From Rhodothermia bacterium (GTDB lineage: Bacteria; Bacteroidota; Rhodothermia; Rhodothermales; JAAAOL01), in the NCBI GenBank assembly GCA_030428385.1, contig JAUIDY010000044.1:1-45592 (forward strand): 45,592 nt of DNA, written 5' to 3'. Of the stretch, positions 44,015 through 45,592 are shown piece by piece. The notes under the pieces were generated by a model. The model did no database searches. It saw only the letters and a list, made by a program, of their open reading frames with translations, and was not told the DNA's origin. Numbering within the stretch: position 1 is the first letter of the stretch; every line of letters starts with the position of its first letter. The position numbers and the translations under genes were made by a program.

Positions 44015-44064
44015 GACAATACCTCAAGCGGGGTTTCAGTTCAAAGGCAGAGGGGCGCTCCGGA

Positions 44065-45117
44065 TCAGTTGGACACACACAACATGCTCACCTGCGCGGT
44101 GACGGTGCTGCTCGTGCTGTTGAAATAGGTACATTCGTAGGTGGCTGGCACATCGGTCTGGCCCCACCCAAATGCCTGTCCGCTCATCAGAAATGCCGCC
44201 TCGCCGCCCGGAATGGAGCACGTCCCTTGCAGCGGCAGGTAGTTGTTGTCGCCGCAGGTGGCCTGCCCCGAGGCCGTTCCGCCTGCTGGCACGTTGAAGG
44301 TGGCCGACATGCCGGTGACCTGTTCTTTCGAGACAAAAATTCCGCTGGTCGAAGCATCGCTCACATCGGTGGCCGTAAGGGTGCCATTCTGAATGTCGAT
44401 GCTGCGGATGGTGCCATTGGCAATGTCTTCGCTGACCAGCGTGCCGTCCTCAATGTCGTCGGTGGTGAGCGTGCCATCGTCGATGTGGTCGCCGGTAAGC
44501 GTCTCGGTGCCCACGTCACTCCCGCGCACACAGGCGGTACAATCGAGGTCGCCGGTCAGGGTAAGGTCACCGCCCACCTCCAGGTCGCTGGTAACTTCCA
44601 TGCCGCCCAGAAACTCACCCGCCAACCCCGCCCCGTTGTTTACGGCCCGGATGGTGGGACTCGCGCTGTTGTTGAGCCCAGAGAACGACGCCCCGTTGCC
44701 TGCATTAACCAGAATGCCATTGTGGGTACTGTTGAACTGAACCGCCACGCTTCCGGGCACGCCATTGGACAGCACGCCATAGATCAGCCGCGACCCGGCC
44801 GTGTTGCGCAGATCCACCGTTTCGCCAGCCGCTGTCTTGGTGATTTTAAAGGCGGGCGAGATCTGATCCCACGTCCCATCGAACGGAAGCCCAAGTCCAC
44901 CCCCGCCGGATGGCGCTTGCCAGGTGGCGTTGCCTGCTCCATTGGTGGTGAGCACGTGGCCGTTGGTGGCCCCGGTGGGCAGTTGCAGCGAGCCATCGGC
45001 ATTGACCTGAAACAGGACGGTACCGCCGCTGTCTTCGACTTCAAAGAGGGGCGTCTGGGCATGGGCAGAATAGGCACTGATACCCAGCGTAAGGCATAGC
45101 AAGAGGAGCGTTTTCAT
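44065..45117 (-). CDS. Exported protein with 10-residue repeats and four-Cys C-terminal module
   Basis: 350 residues, no family recognised. Signal peptide MKTLLLLCLTLGISAYSAHA. The N-terminal part (FEVEDSGGTVLFQVNADGSL, GATNGHVLTTNGAGNATWQA) is like the neck regions of phage-tail or fimbrial fibre proteins of Bacteroidota. Around residues 208-255 there are five 10-residue units of form xDHIDDGTLT/xDDIEDGTLV/xEDIANGTIR/xIDIQNGTLT. The final ~65 residues contain four Cys (ATCGDN, GTCSIPGG, YECTYFN, SMLCVSN) shared with the neighbouring paralogue. Likely a trimeric fibre-like surface protein (inference). Confidence 0.75.
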   Translation of the reverse strand: MKTLLLLCLTLGISAYSAHAQTPLFEVEDSGGTVLFQVNADGSLQLPTGATNGHVLTTNGAGNATWQAPSGGGGLGLPFDGTWDQISPAFKITKTAAGETVDLRNTAGSRLIYGVLSNGVPGSVAVQFNSTHNGILVNAGNGASFSGLNNSASPTIRAVNNGAGLAGEFLGGMEVTSDLEVGGDLTLTGDLDCTACVRGSDVGTETLTGDHIDDGTLTTDDIEDGTLVSEDIANGTIRSIDIQNGTLTATDVSDASTSGIFVSKEQVTGMSATFNVPAGGTASGQATCGDNNYLPLQGTCSIPGGEAAFLMSGQAFGWGQTDVPATYECTYFNSTSSTVTAQVSMLCVSN

Positions 45118-45215
45118 GACGGAGATCTCCGAACGAGGAACAGGGGGGTTTCTTCAGGAGACGCAGTCTGGGTGGGACAGGGGCCACCGGAAAATGAAAA
45201 AAGATCTCAGCGGCC

Positions 45216-45592
45216 TTAATCGACGCTCAGACAGGTAATGCTGGCCTGAAAATCTTCGGTTTCCCCACTTTGATTGGTGTAGGTGCATTCGTACCCAGCC
45301 GGATCGGTCAGGCTGTCCCAGTCAAAAGGGCGAGTGCTCCGTAGCGAATAAGAGCCGCTTGACGGAGCCCAGCATCCACCTGTGAGGGGCAAATCGTTCG
45401 TGTCTTGGCAAAAGGCGTCTCCATTTCCCGAAGTACCATTGAGCACAGAAAAAGTGATGGTTTCGGTGTAGACGTTGCCTTTAGAGACGTAGAACCCACT
45501 CGTGGCGTCCACATCCGCTGGCGTCAGCGAACCGTTGTCGATGTCACTGCCCGTCAGCGACTCATCCAACACATCAACCCCCGACAACGCCC
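45216..45592 (-). CDS. Paralogous repeat/four-Cys protein, 5' end outside the window
   Basis: C-terminal ~125 residues of a second protein of the same family; the frame stays open to the window edge (the TTG at 45587 lies inside a repeat). It shows two to three repeat units (LDESLTGSDIDNGSLTPADV), the ATSGFYVSKGNV junction equivalent to STSGIFVSKEQV in the neighbour, and the four-Cys module (AFCQDTNDLPLTGGCW; YECTYTNQSG; ITCLSVD). It lies 98 bp upstream of the complete copy, same strand, so a tandem gene family probably continues beyond the window. Confidence 0.75.
   Translation of the reverse strand, partial: ALSGVDVLDESLTGSDIDNGSLTPADVDATSGFYVSKGNVYTETITFSVLNGTSGNGDAFCQDTNDLPLTGGCWAPSSGSYSLRSTRPFDWDSLTDPAGYECTYTNQSGETEDFQASITCLSVD

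Overview
The window looks like a contig of a GC-rich member of the Rhodothermota/Bacteroidota (Rhodothermales-like). Signs of this are two proteins ending in type IX secretion (T9SS) type A sorting domains, Tat-exported Gfo/Idh/MocA oxidoreductases, a compact cbb3 oxidase operon with a one-heme CcoP, an ECF sigma factor paired with a giant Ser/Thr kinase-TPR protein, and weak Shine-Dalgarno signals before most starts. No rRNA, tRNA, CRISPR array, phage or insertion-sequence transposase was seen. The placement is inferred from gene families, not from a phylogenetic marker.

Layout. 0-9 kb: a lipoprotein sulfatase (5' end outside the window), a flavin monooxygenase-like protein, a ketoacyl synthase III-like enzyme translationally coupled to a membrane protein whose reading frame carries an in-frame amber codon, a TfoX-N protein, a secreted vanadium-haloperoxidase-like protein and an EF-hand lipoprotein. 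9-12.5 kb: an ECF sigma factor and its Ser/Thr kinase-TPR partner. 12.7-21 kb: a respiration and oxygen-sensing block with ccoG, then ccoN-O-Q-P ending in a terminator. Divergent from ccoN are a GAF-PAS histidine kinase whose PAS domain carries FixL-type heme-pocket residues, a NarL-type regulator and a tandem universal stress protein. This reads as a local circuit in which oxygen is sensed by the kinase and the high-affinity oxidase is a likely output.

21-27.6 kb: an exported DUF1579-like protein, a lipoprotein amidohydrolase, a structured leader or small RNA with a 13-codon ORF and a terminator just before a GNAT acetyltransferase, a GH43 beta-xylosidase, a DinB-family protein and an AT-rich orphan lipoprotein. 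27.8-34.3 kb: a long minus-strand run with a LytTR regulator, LytS-type kinase, lspA, a Tat-signal oxidoreductase, an ApbE-like protein and a second Tat-signal oxidoreductase. 34.7-36 kb: a YceI protein and an SH3-domain protein.

36.4-40.3 kb: a tandem TerB-like protein divergent from a second, sigma-factor-less Ser/Thr kinase-TPR paralogue. 41-45.6 kb: exported surface proteins, namely a parallel beta-helix protein, a T9SS cargo protein, and two paralogous proteins with a 10-residue repeat and a four-cysteine C-terminal module (the second runs off the window).

Intergenic DNA is unusually rich in mobile palindromes. A roughly 200-bp MITE-like element with terminal inverted repeats occurs in three full copies and one interrupted copy. 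A second family of short paired GTCAT...GATCTC hairpins occurs at about eight places.
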